64,000 nt of DNA from assembly GCF_002305875.1 (NCBI RefSeq), contig NZ_CP022098.1, positions 2,914,001 through 2,978,000 on the forward strand. The letters are read 5' to 3'. The DNA is from Cystobacter fuscus (GTDB lineage: Bacteria; Myxococcota; Myxococcia; Myxococcales; Myxococcaceae). Made by a program: the position numbers and the translations under genes. Each line of letters starts with the position of its first letter. Within the stretch, counting starts at the first letter, position 1. Shown piece after piece: positions 42,292 through 51,621 of this stretch. The notes beneath the pieces are model-generated. The model saw only the letters and a list, made by a program, of their open reading frames with translations. It was not told where the DNA came from and ran no database searches.

Positions 42292-42377
42292 GCTGGAGAG
42301 CGGGGAGGGAGGTTGTCGTCTGGACAGCCCCTGTTCGAAGCACGGGCGCATCGCGTCCCGGGTGGTATGAAGCGCCT

Positions 42378-43277
42378 GTGCGTTGGCTCAAACCCCTTCC
42401 CCTGCGTCCTCGCGACACCGTCCAGGTCGTCGCCCCCGCCGGCCCCTTCGACGTCCAGGCGTTCGAGAAGGGTCTGGAGGTGCTCGGACAGCGCTACACG
42501 CCCACCTATCGGCCGGATCTCTATGACGCGTGGCGCTACCTCGCCGGGAGCGATGCCCGCCGGGCCGAGGAGCTGTCCGCGGCGCTCTCCGACACCTCGT
42601 CCCGCGCCATCTTCTGTGCCCGGGGCGGCTACGGCTCCATGCGTCTGTTGCCGTCGCTGTCCTTCAAGGATCTCGCCCCCTCCGCCCTGGTGGGCTTCTC
42701 CGACATGACTTCCCTGCACGCGGTGCTCCAGGCCTCGGGGCGCGTCTCCATCCACGGGCCCGTCGTCACCCACCTGGGGATCCAGCCCCCCGCCGTCCAG
42801 GACTACCTCTTCCGTCTCCTCGAGTCCCCCGAGCCTCCGCCGCCCCTGCAAGGCACGACCCTCTATGTTCCGGGCGTCGTCGAGGGGCCGCTGCTCGGGG
42901 GCAACCTCTCCGTCTTCTCGCGGCTGCTGGGCACGCCCTACCTGCCGCCGCTCGATGGCGCCATCCTCCTGCTCGAGGACGTGGGCGAGAAGCCCTACCG
43001 GCTCGACCGGATGTGGACGCACTTGCGGCTCGCGGGCGTCTTCGATCGTGTGCGTGGCATCGTGCTCGGCCAGTTCACCGACTGCGAGAACAAGGACTCG
43101 CCCTACGGCTCCGCGGATGTCCTGCGCTCGCTCGCCGAGGAGACGGGACTGCCGTGCGCGGCGGGCTTCCCCATCGGCCACGACACGCCCAACTATCCCG
43201 TCGCCCTGGGCACCCACGTGCGCTTGGACGCCGGCGCCGCCCTCCTCACCTTCCTCGAGGGCGCGGTCCAGGCATGA
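42378..43277 (+). CDS. ldcA: LD-carboxypeptidase (peptidase family S66)
   Basis: 299 residues. Nucleophile Ser in CARGGYGSMRLL, Glu in LLEDVGEKPYRLDRMW and His in FPIGHDTPNYPVALG form the Ser-Glu-His triad of S66 enzymes, which remove the terminal D-Ala from tetrapeptides during cytoplasmic murein recycling. The GTG start at 42378 gives the family N-terminus (PRDTVQVVAPAGPF). The next gene overlaps by 4 bases and is followed by Mpl, so this is a recycling operon. Confidence 0.92.
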   Translation: MRWLKPLPLRPRDTVQVVAPAGPFDVQAFEKGLEVLGQRYTPTYRPDLYDAWRYLAGSDARRAEELSAALSDTSSRAIFCARGGYGSMRLLPSLSFKDLAPSALVGFSDMTSLHAVLQASGRVSIHGPVVTHLGIQPPAVQDYLFRLLESPEPPPPLQGTTLYVPGVVEGPLLGGNLSVFSRLLGTPYLPPLDGAILLLEDVGEKPYRLDRMWTHLRLAGVFDRVRGIVLGQFTDCENKDSPYGSADVLRSLAEETGLPCAAGFPIGHDTPNYPVALGTHVRLDAGAALLTFLEGAVQA

Positions 43278-44449
43278 GCTCCCATCCCATCGCCCAGCTC
43301 CAGCAGGTGCTCGACGAGGCCGTCACGCTCGGCATCTTCCCGTCCGCCCAGGCCGTGGTGTTGCACCGGGGCGTCCAGGTCTTCGGCGGGGTGGCGGGGC
43401 CCGTCACCGGCGACACGCGTTTCGATCTGGCGTCCCTCACCAAGGTGCTCAACACCACGGCGCTCTTCCTGCGGCTGTGGACCGAGGGCAAGGTGGGCCC
43501 CGAGACGCCCGTGGCGCGCTTCTTCCCCGGCTCGCCCGTGGGGGACGCCGGCGCCACCGTGGCGGACCTGCTCTACCACCGCTCGGGTCTGCCCCCCTTC
43601 GTGCCCTTCTTCGCCGAGGCGCTCACCTCCACTCCCGAGCTGTTGGACCCCGCCTGTTCCTCCACCACGCGCGCCCGGGTCCGGGACGAGGTGATCCAGG
43701 CCGCCGCGCGCACGCCGCTCGCGGCCCCGTGGCGCACCCGCACCGCCTACAGCGACGTGGGCTTCATCCTCCTCGGGGAGATCCTCGCCCGGGTGGGTGG
43801 GGCGCCTCTGGACATCCTCTTCTCGCGCCATGTCGCCGGGCCTCTCGGGCTCGGCGCGCGCTACCACCGGCTCACGGATTTTCCCACGGATGGCCTCGTC
43901 GCGCCCACGGGGGCCACCCGTCCTCGCGAGCCCGCTCCCGGTCAGGAGACGATGTGGGGCGAGCTTCCGTCCCGGCCCTCCGTCCTCGGCGAGGTGGATG
44001 ACGACAACGCCTGGGTGCTGGACGGTGTGAGCGGCCATGCGGGCCTCTTCGGCACCGCGGTGGACGTGGCGCGCTTCGGCCAGGCCATCCTCGCCGGGTG
44101 CGCGGGGGACGCGGCGATCGCCCCCGGGCCGCTGTGGTTCCGCGCGCTGGCCACGGATCCGCTCCTGCCGGGCAGCACGCGCTCCATGGGGTTCGACTCT
44201 CCCTCCGAGGGCCTGTCCAGCGCGGGCCACTTCATCGGTGACACGCCTCCGGGCGCGGTGGGCCATCTGGGCTTCACCGGTACCAGTCTCTGGGTGGACC
44301 TGCGCCGCTCGCTCGTGGTGGCGCTCGTCACCAACCGCGTGGCGCACGGCCGCAAGGAAGTGCGCATCCGCGACTTCCGCCCCATCTTTCATGACCTCGT
44401 CGTGGATTCCCTCGGGCTCGACGACCTCACCCCGAAAGCACATGGCTGA
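43274..44449 (+). CDS. Serine hydrolase of the beta-lactamase class C / penicillin-binding fold
   Basis: 391 residues, no signal peptide. SLTK supplies the SxxK nucleophile, YSDVG the Tyr motif and HLGFTGTS the KTG-like strand. It starts inside the stop of ldcA (ATGA) and its own stop overlaps the mpl start by 8 bases. A cytoplasmic hydrolase sandwiched between two muropeptide-recycling genes probably cleaves a muropeptide or related amide; this is inferred from context. Confidence 0.88.
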   Translation: MSSHPIAQLQQVLDEAVTLGIFPSAQAVVLHRGVQVFGGVAGPVTGDTRFDLASLTKVLNTTALFLRLWTEGKVGPETPVARFFPGSPVGDAGATVADLLYHRSGLPPFVPFFAEALTSTPELLDPACSSTTRARVRDEVIQAAARTPLAAPWRTRTAYSDVGFILLGEILARVGGAPLDILFSRHVAGPLGLGARYHRLTDFPTDGLVAPTGATRPREPAPGQETMWGELPSRPSVLGEVDDDNAWVLDGVSGHAGLFGTAVDVARFGQAILAGCAGDAAIAPGPLWFRALATDPLLPGSTRSMGFDSPSEGLSSAGHFIGDTPPGAVGHLGFTGTSLWVDLRRSLVVALVTNRVAHGRKEVRIRDFRPIFHDLVVDSLGLDDLTPKAHG

Positions 44450-45908
44450 CGACAACGGCAACGTCCTCGACACCCTCTCTCCCGGCGCGGTGCGCCGCAT
44501 CCACCTCATCGGCGTGGCCGGCACGGGCATGGGCTCGTTCGCGGGCATGCTCAAGGCCGCGGGCTACGACGTCACCGGCAGCGACGAGAACGTCTACCCG
44601 CCCATGAGCGACATGCTGCGCGCCTGGGGCATCCAGGCGCTCACGCCCTACAAGCCGGAGAACCTCGACGTGGTCCGGCCGGACCTGGTCATCGTCGGCA
44701 ACGTCATCCGCCGGGTGAATCCCGAGGCCACCGCCGTGCGCGAGCGCCGCCTGCCGCAGATGAGCTTCCCGGCCGCGCTGGGCTCGCTCTTCCTGGAGCA
44801 CGCGCACTCGGTGGTGGTGGCGGGCACCCACGGCAAGACGACCACGTCCTCGCTGATGGCCCACGTCCTGGTGGAGGCGGGGAGGGATCCGTCCTTCCTC
44901 GTGGGCGGCGTCACCCAGAACTACGCGGGCAACTACCGGGTGGGCAAGGGCGCGCACTTCGTCGTCGAGGGCGACGAGTACGACACCGTCTACTGGGACA
45001 AGGGCTCCAAGTTCCTGCACTACCGGCCCAAGACGGCCATCCTCACGAGCGTGGAGTTCGACCACGCGGACATCTTCCGCGACCTGCCGCACTACGAGTC
45101 CACCTTCGACAAGTTCGTCCGGCTCATCCCCAAGGACGGCCGGCTGGTGGTGTGTGCCGCGTACCCCAACGCGGTGAAGCTCGCGCGGGCGTGCCCGGGT
45201 GAGGTCATCACCTATGTGGCCCGCGAGGGCGCCGAGGCCGACTACACCCCGCGCAACGTGCGCTTCGGTCCCGAGGGCGCGCGCTTCGAGGTGGTGGAGC
45301 GGGGCAGCGTGCTGGGCACCGCGCTGGTGACGCTCTCCGGCATGCACAACGTGGAGAACACGCTGAGCGTCATCGCCGCGGCGCGGGGGTTGGGTCTGTC
45401 GTTCGAGGAGATCTGCCGGGGGCTCGCCACCTTCCAGGGCGTGAAGCGGCGCCAGGAGGTGCGCGCGGAGGTGGGCGGCATCCTCGTGGTGGACGACTTC
45501 GCGCACCATCCCACGGCGGTGCGCGAGACGATCGCCGCCATCCGCCACCGCTACCCGGAGCGCCGGCTGTGGGCCATCTTCGAGCCCCGATCGAACACGA
45601 GCCGCCGCAACATCCACCAGGAGGACTACGCCCACGCCTTCACCGGCGCCGCGCGTGCGAGCCTCAAGGTGCCCGAGCGCCATGACAAGGTGCCCGTGGA
45701 CCAGGAACTGGACGTGCCCCGTGTCATCGAGGCGCTCAAGGCGCAGGGCATCGCCGCCGACTCCACGGTGGACGTGCCCTCGCTCGTGGAGCGCGTGGCG
45801 CGCGAGTCCCAGCCGGGTGACGTGTTGCTCGTCATGAGCAATGGCTCCTTCGGGGGCTTCATCGACAAGCTGCTCGCCGCGCTGCGCGCCCGGATGGGGG
45901 AGGGCTAG
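44442..45908 (+). CDS. mpl: UDP-N-acetylmuramate:tripeptide ligase Mpl
   Basis: 488 residues, Mur ligase family. The Rossmann-like start IHLIGVAGTGMGSFAGMLK, the ATP loop VVAGTHGKTTTSS, the central EGDEYDTVYWDKGSKF typical of Mpl rather than MurC, and the C-terminal PRSNTSRRNIHQ and SNGSFGGF blocks. It reattaches salvaged L-Ala-D-Glu-mDAP to UDP-MurNAc. The ATG lies within the end of the hydrolase gene. A TlpA-like gene follows after 3 bases. Confidence 0.94.
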   Translation: MADDNGNVLDTLSPGAVRRIHLIGVAGTGMGSFAGMLKAAGYDVTGSDENVYPPMSDMLRAWGIQALTPYKPENLDVVRPDLVIVGNVIRRVNPEATAVRERRLPQMSFPAALGSLFLEHAHSVVVAGTHGKTTTSSLMAHVLVEAGRDPSFLVGGVTQNYAGNYRVGKGAHFVVEGDEYDTVYWDKGSKFLHYRPKTAILTSVEFDHADIFRDLPHYESTFDKFVRLIPKDGRLVVCAAYPNAVKLARACPGEVITYVAREGAEADYTPRNVRFGPEGARFEVVERGSVLGTALVTLSGMHNVENTLSVIAAARGLGLSFEEICRGLATFQGVKRRQEVRAEVGGILVVDDFAHHPTAVRETIAAIRHRYPERRLWAIFEPRSNTSRRNIHQEDYAHAFTGAARASLKVPERHDKVPVDQELDVPRVIEALKAQGIAADSTVDVPSLVERVARESQPGDVLLVMSNGSFGGFIDKLLAALRARMGEG

Positions 45909-45911
45909 GCC

Positions 45912-46448
45912 ATGCGTTCCATTCGACTCCTGCTGACCTCACTCGCCCTGTCCGGCTGTGTCTCCGCGATGCCGCCGCTCACCGGGTCCGCGCTCCGCAC
46001 CTCCCAGGCGGGTCTGGGGGGAGGCGAGCCGTTGGAGTTCACCGTCAAGCGCCATCCCGGCGGTGAGCCCTACTCGCTCTCCGAGGATCGCGGCAGCGTG
46101 GTGCTCATCGACGTGTGGGCGACCTGGTGCGAGCCCTGCCGCGACGCGCTTCCCCTGTACCAGGAACTGGCGAAGCACTACGGCGCGCGGGGCCTGAAGG
46201 TCTACGCGCTCAATGTGGACGAGGACGTGCGCGCCGTGCCGCCCTTCCTGGCGGAGACGAAGGTGGCGCTGCCCGTGCTGCTCGACGCACAGGCGGCGGT
46301 GGCGGACAAGGTGCTGCGCGTGCGCGGCCTGCCGACCATGCTGCTGGTCGATCGCAAGGGGCACGTGCGCTACATGCACGAGGGCTTCGCCGAGGAGTAC
46401 CTCATGAAGTACCAGAACGAGATCGAGGAGTTGCTGTCGGAGCAGTGA
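45912..46448 (+). CDS. TlpA-like thioredoxin-fold lipoprotein
   Basis: 178 residues. Lipobox LALSGC (Cys16), then a TlpA/ResA domain with the active site WCEPC at about 72-76 and the cis-Pro region RGLPTMLLVD. It should reduce or exchange disulfides at the envelope. It is 3 bases after mpl, so it is part of that operon, and 29 bases before the phosphatase gene. Confidence 0.9.
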   Translation: MRSIRLLLTSLALSGCVSAMPPLTGSALRTSQAGLGGGEPLEFTVKRHPGGEPYSLSEDRGSVVLIDVWATWCEPCRDALPLYQELAKHYGARGLKVYALNVDEDVRAVPPFLAETKVALPVLLDAQAAVADKVLRVRGLPTMLLVDRKGHVRYMHEGFAEEYLMKYQNEIEELLSEQ

Positions 46449-46477
46449 ACCCGGAGTCCCCTGGAGGAAGTCGTCCC

Positions 46478-47302
46478 ATGTCCGATGAGTCTCCGGCCAC
46501 GCTGCGCCGTATCGCCGAGGAAGGTGCCCGTCTGGCGGGACGCGTGCTCGCCGAGCGTTTCCATGGCGAGCGCACCATCGAGTACAAGGGGGGCATCGAT
46601 CTGGTCACCGACGCGGACCGCGCGGCGGAGGCGGCGGTGCTCGGCTTCATCCGCCAGCACTACCCCCACCACTCGGTGCTGGCCGAGGAGAGCGGCGCCT
46701 CACAGGGCTCGGGCATCCGGTGGATCGTGGATCCGCTGGATGGCACCACCAACTACGCGCACCAGGTGCCGCACTTCTGCGTGAGCGTGGGGGTGGAGGG
46801 TCCGGACGGGCTGCTCGCGGGTGCCATCTATGATCCGATGCTCGAGGAGCTCTTCTCCGCGGCGCGGGGAGAGGGGGCGACGCTCAACGGACGGGCGTTG
46901 AAGGTCTCGGGGTGCACGGAGTTCTCGCGCGCCCTGCTGTGCACGGGCTTTCCCTATGACGTGCACCACAAGCCCGAGGGGCCGCTGGGGATGTTGCGGC
47001 GCTTCATCGTCCGGGCGCAGGGCATGCGGCGCACGGGCAGCGCCGCGTTGGATCTGGCGTACGTGGCGGCGGGGCGCTTCGACGGCTACTTCGAGTTTGG
47101 CCTCAAGCCCTGGGACGAGGCGGCGGGAGCGCTGCTGGTGGCGGAGGCGGGTGGGGTGATGGTGCGCATCGACGGGGAGCCGTACCGGGTGGGCTACGGG
47201 GACGTGCTCGCGTGCGCGCCGGGCCTGGCACCGCAGTTCATCGCCGAGAGCAAGGGCTTCCTCGCGGACATCGGCTGGAGCCCCCGCGCGTTTCAGCCCT
47301 GA
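46478..47302 (+). CDS. Inositol monophosphatase family protein
   Basis: 274 residues. The metal site DPLDGTTNYAH and the second signature WDEAAGALLV define the family (SuhB, CysQ-like). EESG and TDAD also match metal ligands. It hydrolyses a small phosphomonoester. The start at 46478 has GGAGGAAG upstream. Its last 10 bases overlap the convergent cyclic-nucleotide-domain gene. Confidence 0.92.
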   Translation: MSDESPATLRRIAEEGARLAGRVLAERFHGERTIEYKGGIDLVTDADRAAEAAVLGFIRQHYPHHSVLAEESGASQGSGIRWIVDPLDGTTNYAHQVPHFCVSVGVEGPDGLLAGAIYDPMLEELFSAARGEGATLNGRALKVSGCTEFSRALLCTGFPYDVHHKPEGPLGMLRRFIVRAQGMRRTGSAALDLAYVAAGRFDGYFEFGLKPWDEAAGALLVAEAGGVMVRIDGEPYRVGYGDVLACAPGLAPQFIAESKGFLADIGWSPRAFQP

Positions 47303-47742
47303 CGGGCGGACAGCCGGGCGTTGGCCTCGCGCACCCGGGCCGACAGGATGCGCGCGATGTTGAGCACGACGAAGGTGAAGCCGTCGCGGTGCTGCTGCCG
47401 GAAGGTGGCGAGGTGCTCGGTGGTGAGCCGCAACAGCTCCGTGTCCGTGCGTACCCGCACGGTGGCGGAGCGGTCCTCGAGATCGATGAGGCTCATCTCT
47501 CCGAAGAAGCCCGGCGCGCCGAGCACCGTGAGGGGCCGGGACACGCCGCCGCCATCCCGCCGCGTCAGCTCCACTTCTCCCCGGGCGATGAGGTAGAGGC
47601 AGTCTCCGCGCTCGCCCTCCTCGAACACCACGTCCCCGGCGCAGTAGCGCCGCTGCTCGGACAGCTCGGCCAGGTAGGCGAGTTCCGCGCTGGAGAGCAT
47701 CTCGAACAACGGCGATGACGACACGACGGCCAGCTTCTCCAT
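47293..47742 (-). CDS. Cyclic-nucleotide-binding-domain protein
   Basis: 149 residues, a single CNB domain (CAP_ED): VVFEEGERGDCLYLIARGEVEL and the phosphate-binding cassette FFGEMSLIDLEDRSATVRV, with Glu and Arg in place. No DNA-binding domain follows, so it would act through protein contacts. The start at 47742 has GGGAG 6 bases upstream. It lies 109 bases downstream of mglA on the same strand and may be in its transcript. Confidence 0.88.
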   Translation of the reverse strand: MEKLAVVSSSPLFEMLSSAELAYLAELSEQRRYCAGDVVFEEGERGDCLYLIARGEVELTRRDGGGVSRPLTVLGAPGFFGEMSLIDLEDRSATVRVRTDTELLRLTTEHLATFRQQHRDGFTFVVLNIARILSARVREANARLSARQG

Positions 47743-47851
47743 GTCTCCCGTCCCCCCGGGACTCAGGTGGCTGGCCCGGAGTCTACTCCGTGCGCATCCG
47801 TCCACTGGCGAAGGCCGCCTGGGCCTCGCCCCCGGGTTGGGCGGGAAACAC

Positions 47852-48439
47852 CTAGCCGCCCTTCTTGAGCTCCGTGAGCACCAGCTTGGCCACGGCCTTG
47901 AGCGTGTCGAAGACGCCCACGCCCGTGGGGGCCACCGCCTGGTACTCGGGGATGTTGCGCGCGTTGAGCGTCTTGTGCATCTCCTCCATCGAGACCGCGT
48001 TGGGCAGGTCGCGCTTGTTGTACTGCATGACGGAGGGGATCTTGTTCAGGTCGTAGCCCTGCTCGGCCAGGTTGATGCGCAGGTTCTCCAACGACTCCAT
48101 GTTGGCTTCCATGCGCTCGACCTGGCTGTCGGCCACGAACACCACGCCGTCCACGCCCTTGAGGATGAGCTTGCGGCTGGCGTCGTAGAAGACCTGACCG
48201 GGCACCGTGTACAGGTGGAAGCGCGTCTTGAAGCCGCGGATCTCCCCGAGCGACAGCGGCAGGAAGTCGAAGAAGAGCGTGCGGTCCGTCTCCGTGGAGA
48301 GCGAGATGAGCTTGCCCTTCGTCTCCGCGGCGGTCTTGTTGTAGATGTACTGCAGGTTCGTCGTCTTCCCGCACAACCCGGGACCGTAGTAGACGATCTT
48401 GCAGTTGATTTCGCGAGACGAGTAGTTGATGAAGGACAT
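47852..48439 (-). CDS. mglA: MglA, Ras-like GTPase controlling cell polarity in gliding
   Basis: 195 residues, the same length as in Myxococcus. P-loop YYGPGLCGKTTN with Lys25/Thr26, TVPGQ in place of the DTAGQ of Ras proteins, and the base-specificity NKRD. MglA-GTP marks the leading pole and recruits gliding and type IV pilus machinery. It follows mglB by 11 bases on the same strand. Confidence 0.97.
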   Translation of the reverse strand: MSFINYSSREINCKIVYYGPGLCGKTTNLQYIYNKTAAETKGKLISLSTETDRTLFFDFLPLSLGEIRGFKTRFHLYTVPGQVFYDASRKLILKGVDGVVFVADSQVERMEANMESLENLRINLAEQGYDLNKIPSVMQYNKRDLPNAVSMEEMHKTLNARNIPEYQAVAPTGVGVFDTLKAVAKLVLTELKKGG

Positions 48440-48450
48440 GGCTTCTCGGA

Positions 48451-48930
48451 TTACTCGCTGAAGAGGTTGTCGATATCGTCGTCGGAAATCTCGGCGAACG
48501 GAGAGCCGACACCGGGACCATCGGTCTTCTTCACGAGGCTCTCGAAGATCTTGGTCAGTTCGTCGCTGGCCTTCTTGATGCGCAGGCGCACCAGGCCGAG
48601 ACTCGTGCGGTTGTCGAAGATGACGACCAGGACCACGCGGCTGCCCACGATGGTCATGTAGAGCGAGTCCTTGGCCCCCTCGTGGAACTGATGGGGGAAC
48701 TCGTTCTCGCCAATCAGCTTGGCCAAGCCGCCCATCGCCGCCACGTTGCCGGCCGTCAGCGAGGCCAGTGACGTGGTGTCGATGTTCTGGGTCTGCCCCG
48801 CGGAAGAGATGAGCTGACCGTTCTTGTCGACGAGGAACACCACCTTCGCGTTCGCGTCCTTGGTCAGCCGGTCGCAAACCGCGTTGATCTTGGTGAACTC
48901 CTCTTCGTACATCACCAATTGCGTGCCCAT
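48451..48930 (-). CDS. mglB: MglB, roadblock-domain GTPase-activating partner of MglA
   Basis: 159 residues, Roadblock/LC7 fold: VVFLVDKNGQLISSAG, LASLTAGNVAAMGGLAKL and a disordered acidic C-terminal tail (EISDDDIDNLFSE). MglB is the MglA GAP and localises to the lagging pole. First gene of the mglBA operon; the divergent kinase gene begins 429 bases away. Confidence 0.97.
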   Translation of the reverse strand: MGTQLVMYEEEFTKINAVCDRLTKDANAKVVFLVDKNGQLISSAGQTQNIDTTSLASLTAGNVAAMGGLAKLIGENEFPHQFHEGAKDSLYMTIVGSRVVLVVIFDNRTSLGLVRLRIKKASDELTKIFESLVKKTDGPGVGSPFAEISDDDIDNLFSE

Positions 48931-49358
48931 GGGCGTTTACGCTCCTACGCGTCTCGCTCGACCTGTGCTTCGGCGGCCCCTGCCGGTTTCCGGAGTGAAT
49001 TTCGGAGGTTAGGTGCGGTGCTCCCGACCCGGGGAGCTTTAGCAAAGCCCCTGCCACCCCGCAAGAAGCCGCCACCTTCTGTGCGCAGTGGTCCGCGCGC
49101 CGGGCGACCGTGCGCGTGCAGGGGGGAGGGGAAGGCCGTCATCGGGAGGGGAGCATCATCCATGCGAAGGGGATTTCAAAATTCCGGATGGATCCACCCA
49201 TTACCGGGGAAATCATCCGGTATCCACTATACTGCGCCCATCGGGGTCCGCTCGAACTTCGAACGCGTCTCACCCCCCTCCTTCTTGCGCTCGGCGGGGG
49301 GGCGGCTTCCAGGCCAGGCGTCCCCCCGTGTGCGAAGGCGAACACGCCCCGCTTGCCC
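48931..49358. other. Intergenic region between mglB and a divergent kinase
   Basis: 428 bases that must carry the mglBA promoter and that of the kinase. A TATACT at 49228-49233 is a candidate -10 for the kinase but lacks a matching -35 at the right distance. No repeat or RNA gene seen. Confidence 0.4.
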
Positions 49359-51008
49359 ATGACGGAAACTCCTCCTCCCCCGGCGGACCCCACCACTCCG
49401 GGCCCATGGATACGCCAGGCCTTCGGGCCGTACGTGCTCCGGCGCAAGCTGGCCGAGGGCGGAATGGCGGAAATCTTCCTCGCCCGGCGCTCGGACGGAC
49501 AGGACGGGGCGCGCGAGGTCGTCATCAAGCGGATCCGCCAGGCGCTGGTGGGCCAGCCGGACTTCCTGGAGATGCTGCGCCAGGAGGGCCGCCTGGCGAC
49601 GCAACTGGTGCACTCCCACCTGGTGCGCGTGTACGAGCAGGGGAGCGTGGAGGGCCGCGCCTACCTCTGCATGGAGTGGCTCGCCGGCGAGGACTTCTCC
49701 ACCCTGGTGCGCCTGGCGAGCCTGCGCGGGGAGTTCATGCCGGTGCCCCTGGTGCTGCGGGTGCTCGCCGACGCGGCGCGTGGGTTGCACTACGCGCACG
49801 ACTTCGTCGACGCCTCGGGCCAGCCGCTGAACATCGTCCACCGCGACGTGTCACCCTCCAACCTGTACGTGACGTTCGAGGGGCAGGTGAAGGTGCTGGA
49901 CTTCGGCGTCGCCCAGGCGGGAGGGGCCGCCACGCGCCCGGGAGAGATGAAGGGCAAGGTCATCTACATGGCGCCCGAGCAGGCCCTGGGCGGGGTGGTG
50001 GACCGGCGCGCGGATGTCTTCTCCCTGGGCGTGTGCCTCTACGAGGCCCTCACCCATGTGCGCCCCTTCGCCCGGGAGCGGGACGCGGCGGTGCTGGATG
50101 CGCTGCGCGAGGGGGACTTCCCACGCCCGCGCGCCCTGCGGCCCGAGCTGTCCCCGGAGCTGGAGGCGGTGGTGCTCAAGGCGATGGCCCCCGCGCCCGC
50201 GCGCCGCCATGGCTCCGCTGCCGAGTTCGCCGACGCGCTCGAGCGGCTGCTGTCGCGTGAGTACCCTCCGGCGACTCCCACCCACCTCGCCGCGTACCTG
50301 CGCACGAGCGTGGGCGAGGAGCGCTACCGGGAGAAGACGTTCGTCCCGCCGTTCGACCCGTCCGGGAAGGGGGGCGGCTCCAAGGTGGTGCGCTCCCCGA
50401 TGGTCACGGACGCTCCGCGACGGAGGTCCGGGCCGCCTGGCGGGTGGCCGCCGTGGGCCGCCGGGGCGCTGGCGCTGTGCCTGGTGGGCGTGGGGGCCGT
50501 GCTCGTCTCGCGTCGGGCCTCCACCCCAGCGCTTTCCCCCGTCCAGGAGACTCCCTCCCTGGCCCAGGTGGAGAGCGGTGCTCCGAAGCCCGAGTCCCTC
50601 GCGGACGCGGGGACCCGGTCGCCTCTCGCGGATCCTGCCGACAAGGAGGCGCCCAGGACACGGCAGGCGGGGCGGGGCTCTTCCCGGCAGGCGTCCGCGT
50701 CGGGCAAGGGCAAGGTGCCTGCCTCGTTGGAGGTCGCGGACATCCAGCGCGTGGTGACGCGCAACCGGGCGAGCTACCTGTCCTGCTTCGAGCGGCACAA
50801 GGAGGACCTGCGCGCGGACGAGGGCGAGGTGCGGATGCGCTTCACCATCCAGTCCTCGGGCCGGGCGGAGACGAGCACCCAGGGCGCGCTGGCGGAGCGC
50901 CCGCTGGGCAAGTGCCTGGAGCAGCGGTTGAACCGGTTGCGTTTTCCCGCGCACCGCGGTGACGCGGTGACGGTGGTGCTGCCGCTGGGCTACCGCGTCA
51001 CGCGCTAG
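49359..51008 (+). CDS. Membrane Ser/Thr protein kinase with AgmX/PglI-like C-terminal domain
   Basis: 549 residues. The kinase domain covers about 20-290: KLAEGGMAEIFLARR (glycine loop), Lys in VVIKRI, the catalytic HRDVSPSNL, DFGVAQ and YMAPEQA. A single membrane helix lies near 364-384 (AAGALALCLVGVGAVLVS). After a Pro/Ser-rich linker the last 90 residues form a domain with IQRVVTRNRASYLSCFE and KCLEQRLNRLRFP, as in the gliding proteins AgmX and PglI. An extracytoplasmic sensor for a cytoplasmic kinase is the simplest topology. It is divergent from mglBA. Confidence 0.88.
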   Translation: MTETPPPPADPTTPGPWIRQAFGPYVLRRKLAEGGMAEIFLARRSDGQDGAREVVIKRIRQALVGQPDFLEMLRQEGRLATQLVHSHLVRVYEQGSVEGRAYLCMEWLAGEDFSTLVRLASLRGEFMPVPLVLRVLADAARGLHYAHDFVDASGQPLNIVHRDVSPSNLYVTFEGQVKVLDFGVAQAGGAATRPGEMKGKVIYMAPEQALGGVVDRRADVFSLGVCLYEALTHVRPFARERDAAVLDALREGDFPRPRALRPELSPELEAVVLKAMAPAPARRHGSAAEFADALERLLSREYPPATPTHLAAYLRTSVGEERYREKTFVPPFDPSGKGGGSKVVRSPMVTDAPRRRSGPPGGWPPWAAGALALCLVGVGAVLVSRRASTPALSPVQETPSLAQVESGAPKPESLADAGTRSPLADPADKEAPRTRQAGRGSSRQASASGKGKVPASLEVADIQRVVTRNRASYLSCFERHKEDLRADEGEVRMRFTIQSSGRAETSTQGALAERPLGKCLEQRLNRLRFPAHRGDAVTVVLPLGYRVTR

Positions 51009-51021
51009 CCCGTCCGGGACG

Positions 51022-51615
51022 CTAGAGATCGCGCCGGGCGCTGAGGGCCTTGGCGAGCGTGGCCTGGTCGGCGTACTCGAGGTCTCCCCCCATGGGCAGA
51101 CCCTGGGCGATGCGGCTCACGCGGATGCCTGCGGGCTTGAGCAGGCGCGTGAGGTAGAGCGCGGTGGCCTCGCCCTCCACGTCGGGGTTGGTGGCGAGGA
51201 TGATCTCCTCCACCCGCCCATCCCCGAGCCGCTCGAGCAGCTCCTTGATGCGCAGCTGCTCGGGCCCCACGCCGTCCAGGGGCGAGAGCACGCCGTGCAG
51301 CACGTGGTAGCGCCCCTTGAACTCGCGCGTGCGCTCCAGGGCCATCAGGTCCGCGAAGGACTCCACCACGCACACCACGCGGTCATCGCGCCGCTGATCC
51401 TGGCAGAAGCCGCACAGGTGCGCGTCGGTGAGGGAGAAGCACCGGCCACACAGGTGCACCTTCTCCTTCACCTCGCGGATGGCCTGCGACAGGTCCATGG
51501 CGTATTCGCCCGGGGCACGCAGGATGTGGAAGGCGAGGCGCTGGGCGGTCTTCTCCCCGATGCCGGGGAGCTTCGCGAGCTGGGCGACCAGGCGGTTGAG
51601 AGGATCAGGCGTCAT
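51022..51615 (-). CDS. recR: Recombination protein RecR
   Basis: 197 residues. N-terminal helix-hairpin-helix LAKLPGIGEKTAQRLAFH, a C4 zinc finger (CGRC, CGFC) and the Toprim domain (VVCVVESFADLMALE). RecR loads RecA with RecF/RecO. It lies 6 bases after ybaB and ends 13 bases from the convergent kinase gene. Confidence 0.96.
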   Translation of the reverse strand: MTPDPLNRLVAQLAKLPGIGEKTAQRLAFHILRAPGEYAMDLSQAIREVKEKVHLCGRCFSLTDAHLCGFCQDQRRDDRVVCVVESFADLMALERTREFKGRYHVLHGVLSPLDGVGPEQLRIKELLERLGDGRVEEIILATNPDVEGEATALYLTRLLKPAGIRVSRIAQGLPMGGDLEYADQATLAKALSARRDL

Positions 51616-51621
51616 TCGAGC

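Noticed and set aside
49201-49233. TTACCG...TATACT as a promoter of the kinase gene
   Set aside because: The spacing is about 21 bases and the -35 match is poor.
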